Shown: in pieces, positions 32,010 through 44,329 of the stretch
How the letters are laid out: each line of letters starts with the position of its first letter
Numbering within the stretch: position 1 is the first letter of the stretch
Source: Amblyomma americanum
Lineage: Eukaryota; Arthropoda; Arachnida; Ixodida; Ixodidae
Assembly: GCF_052857255.1 (NCBI RefSeq)
Contig: NC_135500.1
Span: 100,029,394 to 100,093,393 of the forward strand
Length of the DNA stretch: 64,000 bases
Reading direction: 5' to 3'
Program-made: the position numbers and the translations under genes
The notes under the pieces: generated by a model
What the model saw: only the letters and a program-made list of their open reading frames with translations
What the model was told of the DNA's origin: nothing
Databases searched by the model: none

Positions 32010-33180
32010 GTAGGTGGTTGAAGTGCGGCTGCTGTCTATTCCGAACTGTAATTGTTAGCAACGCATTTGCGTGTACGCAAGTGCAGTCTTGGTTCTAATT
32101 TTACATATAGATCGAACTAATTCGGGACCGCAATGAGATAGGAGCTCACGAAACGCCTGCAGTACGCCTAAAGCGCACTCTGGTCTTTACTGCGCAGCTG
32201 TTGTAAGACACGTTCCTGGATTGGGTGGCGTTGGTGGCGTCTCGTATAAAAAGGGGGGAAGGGCACTGCCTCTTCACTTGCGATAGACCGTGTTACCCTT
32301 TAGAGACCGACGTGGCCAGCGCCACCCTAGTGCTGAAGACGACTTTCTTGTTAGCACAGGCAAGCAGACGGCGGTGACGACGCAGAGACTGGCTTAAATA
32401 TTTTTTTCTTTAGAAGCACCTACTCCATGACCGTGCAGAACTCTAATGTCACTCCAGCTAGCCTAAAGCGCCACCGCAGTGAGATACGGGAATGCGAGTG
32501 GTTGTGCGAGCAAATTCAGAAACCCAAGCCAATCCCAAGATGTTAGGCCTTTACCGTCTTTTTGGAACGTCGAGGTCACCATCACCATGAAAGCCAATGA
32601 ACAGAGCTTCATGGAAACAGCAAGGTGGCGCCATCTGTTGATAATTCCTGAAAGAAGCGCCTGTTATATAGTCGGAAAGCAATGTTGTATTCTTTGATAT
32701 GCTCTGACTTTTATTTATTTATTTATAACAGATACCTGAAGGGCTCTTGGGGGAAGGCTTAACATGAGAGGAACATTTTCCGCGATATCTGCGATTTTCT
32801 CTGATTTGCGGGCGCATACACGTACAAAAATTGACACAACAGGCCGCGCATATCAGTGCCTTAAATGGGCTGAAAAGCAGGGAGTTTATCTGGTATTCTT
32901 AAGCATCACAATCACCTTTTCATGCACAGAAAAGCTGCTTGTGCTCGTTATGCGTAATCTGTCACTCTAGCGTAGCTGCTTGTTGCCTAGGCGTGTACCT
33001 TCAGTGGGCATTTGACGAGTTTGCAGTATCGCAACGAAAATGACAATTCGTTTGTTCCGGTGAATACAAACACGTATTCATGAATGTCCCACAAAGCAGT
33101 ATATTTTCATCTAATAGTTGGCGCTGTGAACTCGAGGCCTTTCTAAGAAGGCAGAGGAACTCCAACACCGAGAACTGGCA
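32010..33180. other. Intron 6, left part
   Basis: No gene recognised. A TATA-like site is listed separately. Confidence 0.4.
32245..32252 (+). promoter_or_regulatory. TATA-box-like site
   Basis: tataaaaa is followed by a G-rich run (ggggggaaggg) and a pyrimidine-rich tctcttcacttg-type context about 30 bases on. It resembles a core promoter, but no frame follows it; it may be a TE promoter or chance. Confidence 0.25.
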
Positions 33181-33720
33181 ACATCGCTAGAAGGCGGTCG
33201 GAGCGGAGCTACAGTTCCTTCACCCCGAGCAGCCGTTCAGCGACAATCCGCCTTTTTCACGACGCGACTGCGCATGCGCCCATCCCCTGGCGGCGGTGTC
33301 GTGAAACATATTGGAAGGGTCGCGCGCTCCACTCGATACCGGCCGTGGAAGTGTAAACAAACCGGCTTCTTACGCGGGGTGCGTTGCTGCAGCCGTCGGG
33401 CATTCAGCGCGACACATTTGGCAATGCATACGACATGTGTTACATACGGCTGAAATGCCCAATATGTAAATGGAAGCAAACTCGGATTTTTTCGCTTTCC
33501 AAACGCTTCCCGGGACCGCCTTAGACGCAAAGCCTGGATAAAAGCAGTTCGCCGACTCGACGATCGTGGCCGCCCTTGGGCACCGCCAAGCACGTCACGA
33601 CCGTGGGAGAATCACTTTGTAACATGTACGGACGAGGTACTGCGTTTAAATGCATGTGCAGTCTATCACGAAAGGTTTTATTCATAGCCAGGAAGGCCTT
33701 GAATGTCACCGCGGCATTTA
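33181..33720 (-). other. CpG-rich block with NRF1-like palindrome
   Basis: The block is richer in CG than the intron around it and carries tgcgcatgcgc (near 33267), an NRF1-type promoter element. Minus-strand frames (33237-33593, 33521-33709) have arginine-rich stretches but no domain I can name. It could be the promoter and 5' end of a minus-strand transcript or a repeat. Confidence 0.3.
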
Positions 33721-34097
33721 GACTTCGTTCCGACGCTTTTTGCTCTCTCGAGCAAGAAGGCCGAATGGGAAGTGCTGTGAGCCGCTTTCAACGCGCGATG
33801 GAGCGGACAACGAAAAAGAAGCTACGAGAGCATTCACGCATGGTGCTAGATTTTGTCACAATCTCCTATTGAAATTTCCTTGTTTATGCCAATACACCCT
33901 GGCCAATCCCCCGGTGTGGGTATGTGCCATGTATTAAGAGGCAGAAGAAGAAGGTGCGTTATGCGTGTGTTCGCATCATTTATGAGGGAAACAACAACAA
34001 CAACATATCCATGATGATGAGCGCTGCGTGGTATCGCCGGAATGACTCAATGTGCGCCCATCGCGCTCGTCTTTATGGACGCGCATGCTTTTTTAAC

Positions 34098-34586
34098 CTA
34101 TGCAGCGGTGTGCTGTGGAAAAATAAAGTGAAATTCTAGCAGAGCTGCCATGTGGCGAGTACGCTTGTGCTTCTGTAGTTCGTGTATATCTGTTCGGCAG
34201 CGCTTGAGCACAAAGATTGCTTGTGAAAACTGTAGTCCCCAGTCGTTTTCTGTGCTACGGCGTGCACGATGTAGTATCCACCTTTTAATGGATGGCAGGC
34301 ATACACAGCGGAAAACGCCAACCTCACTGATCGGGGATATTTCATTGAACATTATGTTCGGAATGTAGCCTTCATCTCTGAAGCGACGGCCCTTGCTCAG
34401 CTGGCGTTCGCATCGCATGCCGGTTGATCGGAGATACTGAAGAATTTGCCCTTCGGTGGGCACAGCAGCCTGCTTCGGACTCCGCACCGAGCCATCAGTC
34501 AATCCTAGAAATCCTCCAGGTACCAACTGCAGCCCAGGACACGCCATCGTTGACAGATTCCAACAAAACATGCTCCGAAGCGGCAC
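34098..34586 (-). pseudogene. Unrecognised frame, weakly like a SWIM-type zinc-finger region
   Basis: A 162-codon minus-strand frame. The stretch GRRFRDEGYIPNIMFNEIS, then VFRCVCLPSIK, then a late RHMAALLEF recalls the spacing of SWIM/YqaJ-associated proteins abundant in arthropod genomes (a Glu-Gly-Tyr-Val strand, a Pro-Ser-Met-Lys motif, then Cys-x-His-Ala-x-Leu). The zinc-binding cysteines are not in place, so if the resemblance is real this is a decayed piece. A plain non-coding frame is equally possible. Confidence 0.2.
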
Positions 34587-34804
34587 TCAGTCCGGCCGGG
34601 TTGGGCGCACAGTACCCTTCCAGTGAGCTTCCAGCGTTGTACGCGAGGTGGCAGCATAGGAATATGAAAATGACGGATTGTTGCAGACGCGGATTTCATA
34701 TCACCAGCGTACAGCACACTCAGAGGCGCTACATTGATTCACTACTGAGGTTTGCGCCTGCATTCCCAAACATTAGGGAAAAATTAAAGAGTGGCAAGCG
34801 GAGA

Positions 34805-34819
34805 GGGGGGGGGGGGGGG
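34805..34819 (+). repeat. Homopolymer G run (15)
   Basis: An uninterrupted run of G in intron 6. A C run of 14 lies at 35430-35443. Confidence 0.9.
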
Positions 34820-35587
34820 AGAGCACAGATAAAGAAGTGTGGTCATGAATTCGTTTCACTGCTGCAATGCTTTTCTCCATCAGCTGTTAAGGTCTTCTTG
34901 TGCGAAGATCGCGTTATCGCACGGAATGACGTCCGCATCGCGTGACCAGATTGACTAAACATGAGTTAAATGACCACGTTTCCGTAACGGCCGATAATCA
35001 GCAATCGCTCCTGTAACCCATTATAGCTTTTACACAATTTCATGACGTCTTCACACAACATGACTTTCCTAATAGATTACGTGAGAGCCCCAGTTACGTG
35101 AGAGCCTTATTCTACCCCCTTGAGATCCTCCCGACGTTTGTTTAATTGCAACAGTGTTCTGCGTATTCCTGGTAGCATTAACGCTTTCAGTAATTCATTT
35201 TTGCCAACTGTTCTATCCGAGTGGATTGTACTCCCTGACGGTATTGTCAATGAAACCAACTCAGTTAAATTTATAAACTTATTGATTGCTTATTTCTCTC
35301 CTCAATTTCTGTAAAAACCTTTTTATGTACCTATTTATTGCCTTGTTAATTTCAATGCGTTTACTGTGTTTATTTGTGCTTGCATTTATATTTGTGTTCA
35401 ACCTTTGTGACGCGTTATTACCATTTGTTCCCCCCCCCCCCCCTTATGTAATGCCCCATTGGGGCCTTTAAGGGAAAATAAATGATGATGGTGATGATGA
35501 AGATAAACCTCGTGTCAGATTACTTCAGCATAATTTGAATTTCATGACGTAATCGTAACGCCTCAAATGCGGTACAACTCCACGCAG

Positions 35588-35692
35588 ATTTTTGCGACTT
35601 TGAATTTGACAACTGCGGCTGGACATCCCCAGGGGATGGCTGGATTCGCTCGTCACGTGTACTGAAGCACAGTTGTGGACGAGAGCATTCTG
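35588..35692 (+). CDS. MAM gene exon 7 (first segment of MAM domain c)
   Basis: The acceptor is ccacgcag|at and the donor tctg|gtgcgt; phase 1 at both ends. It encodes FCDFEFDNCGWTSPGDGW, the clearest MAM start in the window (Cys-Asp-Phe-Glu...Cys-Gly-Trp, then Gly-Asp-x-Trp). A further cysteine (KHSCGR) lies beyond the two family cysteines. No upstream pyrimidine tract is obvious, but phase and homology fix the boundaries. Confidence 0.85.
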
Positions 35693-36303
35693 GTGCGTAT
35701 TGTTATCTGCTTCTTACTGAGTTACGTGTGCCCCTCTTAAAATCAGTGTTCTTACGACGCTGCTTTCGAAGTTCATTGCCATACAAATATTTTGTTAAAA
35801 AGGAGCATGTTCTTTACTCTTCGTGGTTTTTGTTTGTGAATGTCAAAGCACAAGCGCAGCACGTTATAGAACAACGCGGCAGTGCCGTCGCATAATCGGA
35901 CGCTGACGAAGACTTCATTCAAATTTTGTGCTGAGTAACAAATTCCATGATTCTCCTTTGCCATGTTGATATTTGTCACGTAACAAAAGATGCGTTTATT
36001 TCTTGGGAAACTTCAATTTAAATTTTACAAGCACGCGATTCAAGCTTGCGATGTCAAGACAGGGAAGGACTCCGTGATCGCAGCTTGGTAGTTAATGCCG
36101 ATGTAGCCTTTCCTAAGCGCTCCGCGCACAAGAAACTGTTTAACAATAGGCAGTATACTTTCGAAAATGGCCTTTTATAATCAAATTGTGACTCTTTCGA
36201 GCTTGTGAAAGCCGTGTTTCCAGCAATACGAGCGCCCTTCTCATTAGAAGGCCGTATTCTATCGGTTTAAGCTAGCCTTTATTCGTGCTGTGATTTCATT
36301 CAG
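35693..36303. other. Intron 7, left end
   Basis: No gene or repeat recognised. Confidence 0.45.
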
Positions 36304-36585
36304 TTATTGTGCAGGGCCAATATAGCCGGTAATGCCGTGTATTTCTGCCATAGCGTGTTCGTTTACGGGTGCTTTTTTCTCCGGTGGGTTAATATCTATT
36401 GAGGTGTTTGCGGCCATTTCAGGATTAACTAACTTACTTGTGTATAAACTTAGCCGGCCTTCAAACAGCACTCTCTGGAAATTAGGAAAGGCATGTTGTA
36501 GTCTGGAAAAAAATGGCTGTAACTTGACTGTGGCGAAGCCTGGGTATACAAGCGAGAGCTTCGCGCGCTTGGCATTGCGGAGCAC
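36304..36585 (-). other. Unrecognised minus-strand frame next to a CpG-rich block
   Basis: A 93-codon minus-strand frame with unbiased, protein-like composition (PGFATVKLQPFF, NPPEKKAPVNEHAMAEIHG) ends in a stop at 36304. It lies directly downstream, on the minus strand, of a CpG-rich block (36590-36930) with gagcgcatgcgcc, an NRF1-like site, at about 36785. I do not recognise the protein. It may be a nested gene's first exon, a retrocopy piece or chance. Confidence 0.25.
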
Positions 36586-37890
36586 GGAGCCTGTCCAGTG
36601 GAGCAGCTCGCCGGGTGATATCCGCGGGGTGGTCAGACGCCGCTTTTCTTTGACGGCTCAAAGCCTCCCGCTCCCACGCAACGCTCAGAGAAGACGGCCC
36701 GGCCTCGCTCTCATGCTTGGCCAAGCTAGCACTGACTAGGCCAGCACGGCGTTTCTCTGGTCAGGCGGCGACCCAGCTGCGGAGAGCGCATGCGCCAAGC
36801 CGCGGTGTCGTTGCCAAGGCTGCGGCGCAGCTCCAGTCAAATGAAGGTCAAACTGCCGCCCACGGCGAAAGGCCAGTAAAGCTCTCGCCTTAATATCGTT
36901 TCACTGGCCACTGCCGCGCCGCCTCTCGCGTCGTCTGATTGACTGTTGAAGGAAAAGCTCTGAAGCGCATAGCATCACCAAAGGTCATATTCGGTTCAAG
37001 TTCCGTAATTGATGCATTAGCCACTGTATACAGGCGTTCAATTCTATATGCTGCGTTCTACACAGCGTTTTCAGAGGGACCCAACCTAATACTAATAACT
37101 TCAAAATCAAGTAGTGAGCAGGCACGCCCGATTTTTTTAACATTTTACTCGCTGGCATCTCTACTAAAGAATATGATGTAGGAAGCACAAAAGTAATTCT
37201 TTTGACAGCAGTCAGTTCCAAGCACGAAGCGGACATATGTTTTAACGACGCTTGCACATACTACTCTCCATTCTTCTCACCTTCTCACCTCTTGCGAGGG
37301 GCTTGAATTTTTCTCTCCTTCGTGATTATTCAAAAAATAATTGTTTATATTTTGGTCGGATACATTGTAAAGAAGCATAGGTCTATTTGAGCCATGTATT
37401 TTATCTTTTCCTACCCCCATTGACGTTTGCCACTTGATGTACTTAAGAGATCACGAAATTTGGTGTGGTTACGAGAGGCAGTTCACGAACGACCTTTTTT
37501 TGGCCAAAACACCTTGAGCTTCATTTCTCGTCAGCGCTGTGTCTCCTCCCTTCTCTTCCTTTCGCCTCGTGCCGTTGCGTTGTTGCCGGTTTTTCAGTAG
37601 CTAGTAGAGCCAGTGTTTCTCAGTGCCTGTCCCCATTGCGGAGGTCAAAATTCCAGCGAGTAACTTAAGCAAGACGTCTGAAAACGCGCACCAATTTGCT
37701 GTCATGACAACCTTCTCACCCTCTTGTGCAGCTACATCAAGGTATCCTTTGGCGGCATATGCGGACCTCCTTGTTTCCTCGGGCTCGGTAACATTTGGCA
37801 CTAAGAACAAATGAATGAATGATCACGGCAGCCCTTGAGCCGTTGGCTACTGCATGCACAAATAAGCAACCAAAGCGCGTGTAACAATGT
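36586..37890. other. CpG-rich block and unassigned intron sequence
   Basis: 36590-36930 is CpG-rich (see the frame to its left). The remainder to 37890 holds no recognised gene. Confidence 0.35.
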
Positions 37891-37892
37891 AG

Positions 37893-38215
37893 AAAGTGCT
37901 CACCAGTGCCACCCTAGTCCACAGCGGTCGACTATGGACGAGGGTGGCGCTGGTGAACAGGGGACCCACGATCTCCGAATTTCACGTAAGGTGTTCTACC
38001 AGTCGTGGTACAGTGGCTGCGTGTAAGCTATCTTAGCGAGTGTTCACCAGTACCACCCTCGTTCATAGCCGTGGGCTCTGGACGAGGGTGGCGGTGGTGA
38101 ACAGTGAACTATGGCGCTGGTGAGCACTCCCTAGGATAGTTTACACGCAGCCGCTGTACCTGAGCTGGTAGAATAACGTACGTGAAATTCGCTGATCGTG
38201 GATTCGGATCCAATC
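37893..38215. repeat. Snap-back repeat with two hairpins and inverted tRNA-like arms
   Basis: Two related hairpins (about 37897-37961 and 38040-38103) share the arm gttcaccag.(g/a)ccaccct and its mirror agggtggcg.tggtgaac. Around the second, the outer arms are inverted copies: gaatttcacgtaaggtgttc and gtacagtggctgcgtgtaag on the left face ttacacgcagccgctgtacc and gtacgtgaaattcgctgatc on the right. The right arm read forward (about 38150-38211) looks tRNA-like (tgagctggtagaa, ggattcggatcc). Confidence 0.75.
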
Positions 38216-40780
38216 GGTTTACATGTAATTGTTTGTTTCTTCTACTTTATAATCAATTACTATTCAGCGATAACGTGAATACGCTTCTTATTTCCCGTTA
38301 ACACTATAAATAAAAAAATAAAACGGTCCCCAACGCTTTCCGTGTTTTCGATGACTGGTCGCTTTCTTAATAATAAAACTCATTTATTAGTTCAGCGCCT
38401 GTGTAGTCGTGTTACGTCCTCTTCGGTGGCACTGTTTCCCTCACTTAATTTATCTGACGAAGTTGTTGCTGCGTGCAGGCTCTGGCCAAATTTTAGCGGA
38501 ATATCTCGCGAGTTAGTATTATCTTTTTATAGTCGCGCCCGCACGACTACTGTGAATATCGAGGCATAGATTCTCATAGGTTAAGCTGAGATTAGTCGAC
38601 GCTTCGTAACGTGTCGCCTGGGGATCAGCGAGTCCCAGCGGGGCCACCACTGCCACTGCACCACTGGCAGGCTAAGAAGATCAACAGATAAAATGGCTCG
38701 GTTCCGTAGCTGTTCAGCGGCAGTTCCATCACAGCCGTCAACAGGCGGTTGATGGCCTTCTCTCTCCTTCGGATTTCCGCTGCAATCACCTTTTTTTTTT
38801 CTTGCTTTCCAAGCTTTGCTCTTGTAAAGCTCTTGCAAATTCAGTAGTTACTTCCTTGAGTAACACAGCGAACAAGGTTTCGGAAACAATTATGAAGCAC
38901 AAGTTCTTTAATTACTTGTTCTGGAATGAAAGCCGGGGGTTGAAAAACGATATTTCACTTGTCTAGCGTGGCAAGCGTGTATGTATACAGCTAGCCTCTT
39001 TCTTTGCCGTGTTTAGCTTTCTCGTATGTGCTCTTTCTCCAACCGCAGTTTGGGAAAAAGTTCTTCAAAACGTATGTACATCACGACCTAGTCATTTACG
39101 GGTCACACTGGGAATACCTGTATTTCTGCAAGTAGAGTACTAAATGCCACTATATTGGTGTTACGTTGGCACATTTTGGTAGTTTGCGCGAAGAAAAATA
39201 ATATATATACTTTATGGCACCTGCCACCGCTCGGAGGTGCCAAATATATTTCCGCAAAAAAAAAGTCAAAGAGCTCAAAATTGCGTTCCAAAGAAAAGCG
39301 CAAAAAACCCGCTTAATTTTCGAAAACTAAAAGCCGGAACGTTGAAACCTGAACTACGACATTGTCCAGCCTATCTCCCACTGTGTACCATCTTTGCCAA
39401 GACAGGCTGCTGTTATCGTTTCTCAGAACATCAGGAGAGACATTTTGATTGAGACAAGAATAATGACGGCACAGATTGATGGTGCGCAGCTCATTCTTGC
39501 ACCCAACGGGGGCTAGAGACCACAGCCTCGTTACAACGTTGCCAGCTCGCTTTATTCGTGGTGGCGGCACATTGTAACTTTCGGAGAAGACGGCTCAGCT
39601 AGCTTCTTTCTCCGCTTAACCTTCTCTTTTCAGCTTCATGGCTTCGACCGTGCTGCAGTGTTAGCTCAATCATTCTTTTTATTAATGGTGTCATTTGCCT
39701 TAACGTGTAATATTTTCACAGTGCGGTTTGATATTCCATGCCTTTGCAAATGTTGATATGCCCCTGCGTACATTGCGTCATTTTTTCTGCGTCCTACGTA
39801 GCTATCTTAACTTCCACCTTAGTTGGTAACTCCAAGATTGTACTGGTTATAATTCGCCGGCACTAGTCTATGTTTTTGTTTTTTGGTTAAAAATTAAACT
39901 GTGTCGTAGGGCGTGGTCATGGAGTCCGGAGCTTTTCGACTGTCAATTTTTTTATGCTCTTCCCCGCGATCCGTATTTTCCTGTTCCTTTTAAAATTTAG
40001 GCGAATTCAGGGTATCACGAGGAGATCGTTGGCGGACTTGCCTCGCATATACACATCCTGCAGGACGAAGTGACTGGCGTATAGCCTTTCATTTCGTGAT
40101 ATGCCATTCTCGCATTAACGCATAACTGATTCGTAGGCTGCCTTCCTAAAATACATGCTGAAAGTCGCTGCAATATGTATTACTTGCACCCCTTATTGTC
40201 TTTTCAGTACTCTCACAGCGCATCGCGCATAAGTGCAATGATTTGAGAATTCAACGACCCTTTGCGGCCGTCTTGTCCTGACTGGAATACAGCGCAAACA
40301 ACTACACTACCTTTAATGAATTCCTCTTATTTAGCGTGATCGGGTTGGCTGGGGCATTCTTCTGAATGCCAGAGGTTTTCGAGAATATGGTCTCCACCTC
40401 CACGAAGCTCCGATTGCGCAGTCTTGCCGCAGCAAACCGTAGCTAAACTCACGAAATGTTTTGTCGAGCACACCCTGCTGCGGCTTAGCGCACTCTGATG
40501 AACTTAGCGCAGAGTAGAATGGCAACTATGGTCACGCTAACGCAAGTAAACATGAACTGTACTGATACAAGGCACACGAGAGAAAGCTCGAATACCATCC
40601 AAGCACCAACACCCTTTCAGAGCGATTGACCCCTCCTCTTCTGAGCCCGACTCAATCCAGTTGACCCTGGAAGAAGCATCCCATTCGATTTAATATTTAC
40701 AGCACCTATGGTGAGCGCTTGGCTTATTGCAGGGGCCGCCGGTACATATTCCTATCACCACCTTCATCAGTCAGCACACA
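38216..40780. other. Intron 7, middle
   Basis: AT-rich intron; no gene, RNA or clear element seen. Confidence 0.45.
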
Positions 40781-41085
40781 GGACGCGGTATGTTAGCGCC
40801 GTGTTCAAACACACATTTTTCCCCATTCCTCTGAGTTAAAACGTATATCCGCCGCGCCGTCCCTCCTCATGTCTTTTCTGTCGGCAATACTCATCATGCC
40901 ACATGGGCATTGCATTCCCAGTCCCCCTTACCTCTGTATGCCTCTTACCCCGTCACAACAGCGGCTGGCTGGGAGCAGGCGCTGAGCGCTACGCCACGCG
41001 GTGATCAGCTCTGGCTTATTGAGCTTGTCGGACAAGAAGAGGCGGCAACGGGGCCGGGACCAAGGACCCCCTTACTCTGAGTCAT
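40781..41085 (+). pseudogene. LINE ORF2 C-terminal tail remnant
   Basis: Read over two or three frames: RRVQTHIFPH, then CLFCRQYSSCHMG (a decayed Cys-x2-Cys...His knuckle), then WEQALSATPRGDQLWLIEL near 40970-41030. The order matches the ORF2 tail of I/Jockey-like LINEs seen more clearly at 48929-49300 (WRQLQTNTFP, CQLCGQHATLSHTLWACP). Frame breaks and the lost knuckle make it dead. Confidence 0.45.
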
Positions 41086-42239
41086 GCAATTTCTAAGAAT
41101 GATATTCGTGCCTTTTCTCGCTTAACAAAGTTGACAACTACCGTTCTGGAAGTCCCAACGTCGCCCTAGGACCGGTAATAGCGAAAGGGACGCGCTGAGC
41201 AGTGCAACAGAAAGGACGCGGCGCACGAGGAGGACGGGCGCAGGACACCGACTAGCACTCGTGTTAACAGCCGCTACGTATGCGGTAAACGCTTCAGTAC
41301 CCGAGCTCCGCGAACAATTCTTAAGAGGATATGATCGCAGTAGCTAGCGCTTCCTTTTTCTTTACACGGCGAAGTTAGGAATACAAAAGGCGACAAATAC
41401 CTTATGTTAACGCTATGCTGCGTACAGCCGTCAGCACGCTTAGCACAAGCGCTCGAGCGCGTGTCTTCCACTAACATAAGCGCCGCTGGGTCTCAGGGAA
41501 TGTTATGGTGGAGACAGGGCACCAGCTTTCACCAGCCACCGCAAATACACCATGCAGCATGGTATCAGGCCCAGCACCAAGCGCTCAGCGGCTCTAATGT
41601 AAGTGCAGGGCGTGCGCTTGAGCGTTCTTGTTAAGCGTGCTGTCGGTGATACATCGAAAAGCTGAGCGGGAGTTCGGTGAACAGCTCAGACACCATCGCT
41701 GTGCCCTTTGGCGTTTACGGTAGCCTGTGATGTGCTTAAACCTCACCCGCGCCCTCTAGATCCAGTTCCATTTCCCGTAGCCCTGTCCCGCTTTACCTCA
41801 ACCCTGCGGAAAGTTGGCCTCCGAAGCCACATGAAGCGTAGCTGTAGTGAAGTAAAATACATATACAGTGCACTGTAGCGAAGCTTTGAATGTGCTCTCC
41901 CTCGGCCCGAATGGCTGCACCACCTCCCTGCATGGTAGCACGGGGTGTGCTCTTTCTTACCCACGTGCCGCGCCCGTCCTGCTGACGCGGTGAACGTGGG
42001 AAGCGCGCGGTGTGTAGTACCCGCTGTCATGTGTTCTTCGAAGCGCATTGCGACAAGCAAGCGACCAACTCCGCCGAGTGCGGAACAGTGCGATTCTTCG
42101 GCAACGCGCAAAAACAAAATTGGGGGGATGAAGTTACGCCTGTGTCGATGCCAGCAGCGTAGGATAAAGAGGTCCCACTGTAACACAAGCAATAATGTTT
42201 TAGTATTAAAGGTCCTGCTCACAAGAACGGCCGACGTCA
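41086..42239. other. Intron 7, GC-richer unassigned part
   Basis: A plus frame (41404-41634) encodes a Gln/His/Trp-rich stretch before a GT but has no domain. The long minus frame 41743-42426 runs into the minisatellite and is not a gene. Confidence 0.4.
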
Positions 42240-42870
42240 GTCCGTCTGTCCATGTTGCGAAAAAGATGGCAGATGGAAACATGTCAACCGGGTTTTGTGG
42301 AGCCTGCTCATCATTACAGGCCCCGTTCAGGATAAGATCCGGCGTCGATCCATATGTGCCACGAAAAAGGTGGAAGGTGGGCACCTGCCCACGGGATTGT
42401 GAGAAACCGGCCCACCGAGGTCCCATTCAAGAGAAAAGCCAGCGGCCGTTATTCCGCATCACTAAAAAGGTGGCAGGTGGGAACGTGCGCGCCTGGTTTT
42501 TAGGAGCCGACCCAGAATAGAAGGACCAACGTCTGCCTGTCCATGCATCGAAAAAAGAGGCGGGTGAAAACCGGACAATCGGGTTGTGAGGAGTCGCCCA
42601 CCGCGGAACTGTTCACGAGAAGAGCCGACGTCGGTCTCGGTATCATGTAAAAAAAAATGGCAGGTGGGAATCTGTCCACCGCATTGTGAGGAGCCGGCCA
42701 ACCCACCCGTGTCACCCTTGTCACGGGAAAAATGGCAGGTGGAAATCTAGCCTACGGGTTGCGAGCAGCGGACCCACTAAGGTGCCGCTTATGAGAAAAG
42801 CCAGCGTCTCTCCGTCCATGTCACGAAAAAGGTGACAGGTAGAAACTAGACCCGATCCATGGTGGAAGAG
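42240..42870 (+). repeat. Degenerate minisatellite, seven units of about 78-103 bp
   Basis: Units are marked by (g)aaaaa(g)tggcaggtgggaa and a following cgggttgtgagga-type word at about 42265, 42368, 42468, 42552, 42649, 42727 and 42826. Between them lie gtccatgtcacg and cacgagaaaagcc(agcg). Units differ by many substitutions and indels. Many units are stop-free on the minus strand, which produces spurious frames. Confidence 0.85.
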
Positions 42871-44329
42871 GTTCTCCTTTCTTTTATATCGCTGCTCTGC
42901 CGCCGCCACAGGCGCATCTTCCACTTCGAGTGAAGCGCACTGCGCGGAAAACCAATGAATATCCTAGGAAGGAGGGCCGCGCCAACTTGGAGAGTGGAGA
43001 ACGAAGGGTGTTGCCGAAACGTGGAAGTGGCCGGTGTATTTACGTCCTGTGGAGGGTCTTCATAGACCTGCTGCTGTGTTTTATCTCCTTTCGAGTGTCA
43101 TTGAGCGGCTGTCTAATAGGGAATGGGCTGCTGCTGATCTCTGGGATGCTCTAATCGTAGCTGGAAGTAATTTCGGTTGCTTAAACGCCCTAAAGAGAAG
43201 GAAAGAAGGCGAATTTAGACATGTAACGCCACAAGTAGGCGCTGCCTGAGTGCATGGAACTGTGTGAGGTGACAACCGCTGCCTTTTCTATGGGGTTATT
43301 GCTGAATATAAGGGGATGTTTTCGCAGCGCAATATCTAAGTTTTGATATGGTACTGCCAGTCCCAGATGAGCCAGAGCCCCTTGCTAAGGACAGCCGTGT
43401 CGCTTAAGTTTGGCCGTGAATGCGCTGTATGCGCCACTGCCTCAGAGCTTTGCTACCCTGAGCTAGTGTTTTTTTTGAAGTTGACGGTTCCGGCAACGGC
43501 TGTTCGGAATTGTCATTATGCGGGACACCCAGCGTACTTTGCACCCCCGCAACACATTTGTGACGAATATCGCACCCCTGTGCTCAGTCATTGCTGGCGG
43601 AAACAAAAATATTGTAGCGATCCATTTTTACGTGCTGCTTGCCATGCGGTGTAGAAAATAAGAGGAAAGATATCCATGGGAACATCCTACTGACCTATTA
43701 TGCACTGATTTTGATCTAAATAGAACATAATTAGGCGCTGTATTGTTGTTGAGACAGTTCATCGCAGTCTCGGCCAGACCTCTGAAAACGAGCTGACAAA
43801 GTATGGACGAACGTAGGTATTCACATAGGGCGTAGTGTATGATGGCAGACGGAGTTACGGATGGCACACAAGAAAACATCTCTATTCTGCTGACTTCGGT
43901 GTCAAATATTGCCGCGGGCCGGTCGCTCTGTTGGCCTGTTTGGCGCTGAAAGTTCAGGAGGAAGATTTTTATCGCTTGTTTACATGCTGAACTCTGGTTT
44001 ATATGAGCGAAAAGGGCAAAAACAGCCCACCATGTTTTCCTCAAGTACATTACAAGCAGCAGAAGGCCACGGACACACCACGTGCGCTAATGTGGAGAAA
44101 GCAGTCTACTGTGCAGGTCACCGGCTGAGAAAAGGCAATGTGCCGTTTGTTTTCGACGTATCCCAGGTGCTCAGTGGACGTAGTACCCGCTCTCCGCAGT
44201 GCGCTGTCGCGCGCCGCATGAGCGCTTCCGGTTCCTGGTCATGCTTAAATGCCGAACTCTTAGAATATGGTTGGGCTCTGGTGGGAACCTGGCCTGCTGG
44301 CCGTGAGTAACCTGCTCATCATTAGAGGT
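42871..44329. other. Intron 7, unassigned
   Basis: No gene recognised. The plus frame 43909-44310 has no domain. Confidence 0.4.

Noticed and set aside
33237..33593. Arginine-rich minus frame considered as a THAP-like transposon domain
   Set aside because: The cysteine/histidine spacing of a THAP finger is absent; only the CpG-rich context is reported.
41743..42426. 227-codon minus-strand frame
   Set aside because: About a quarter of it is read through degenerate minisatellite units and the rest shows no domain.
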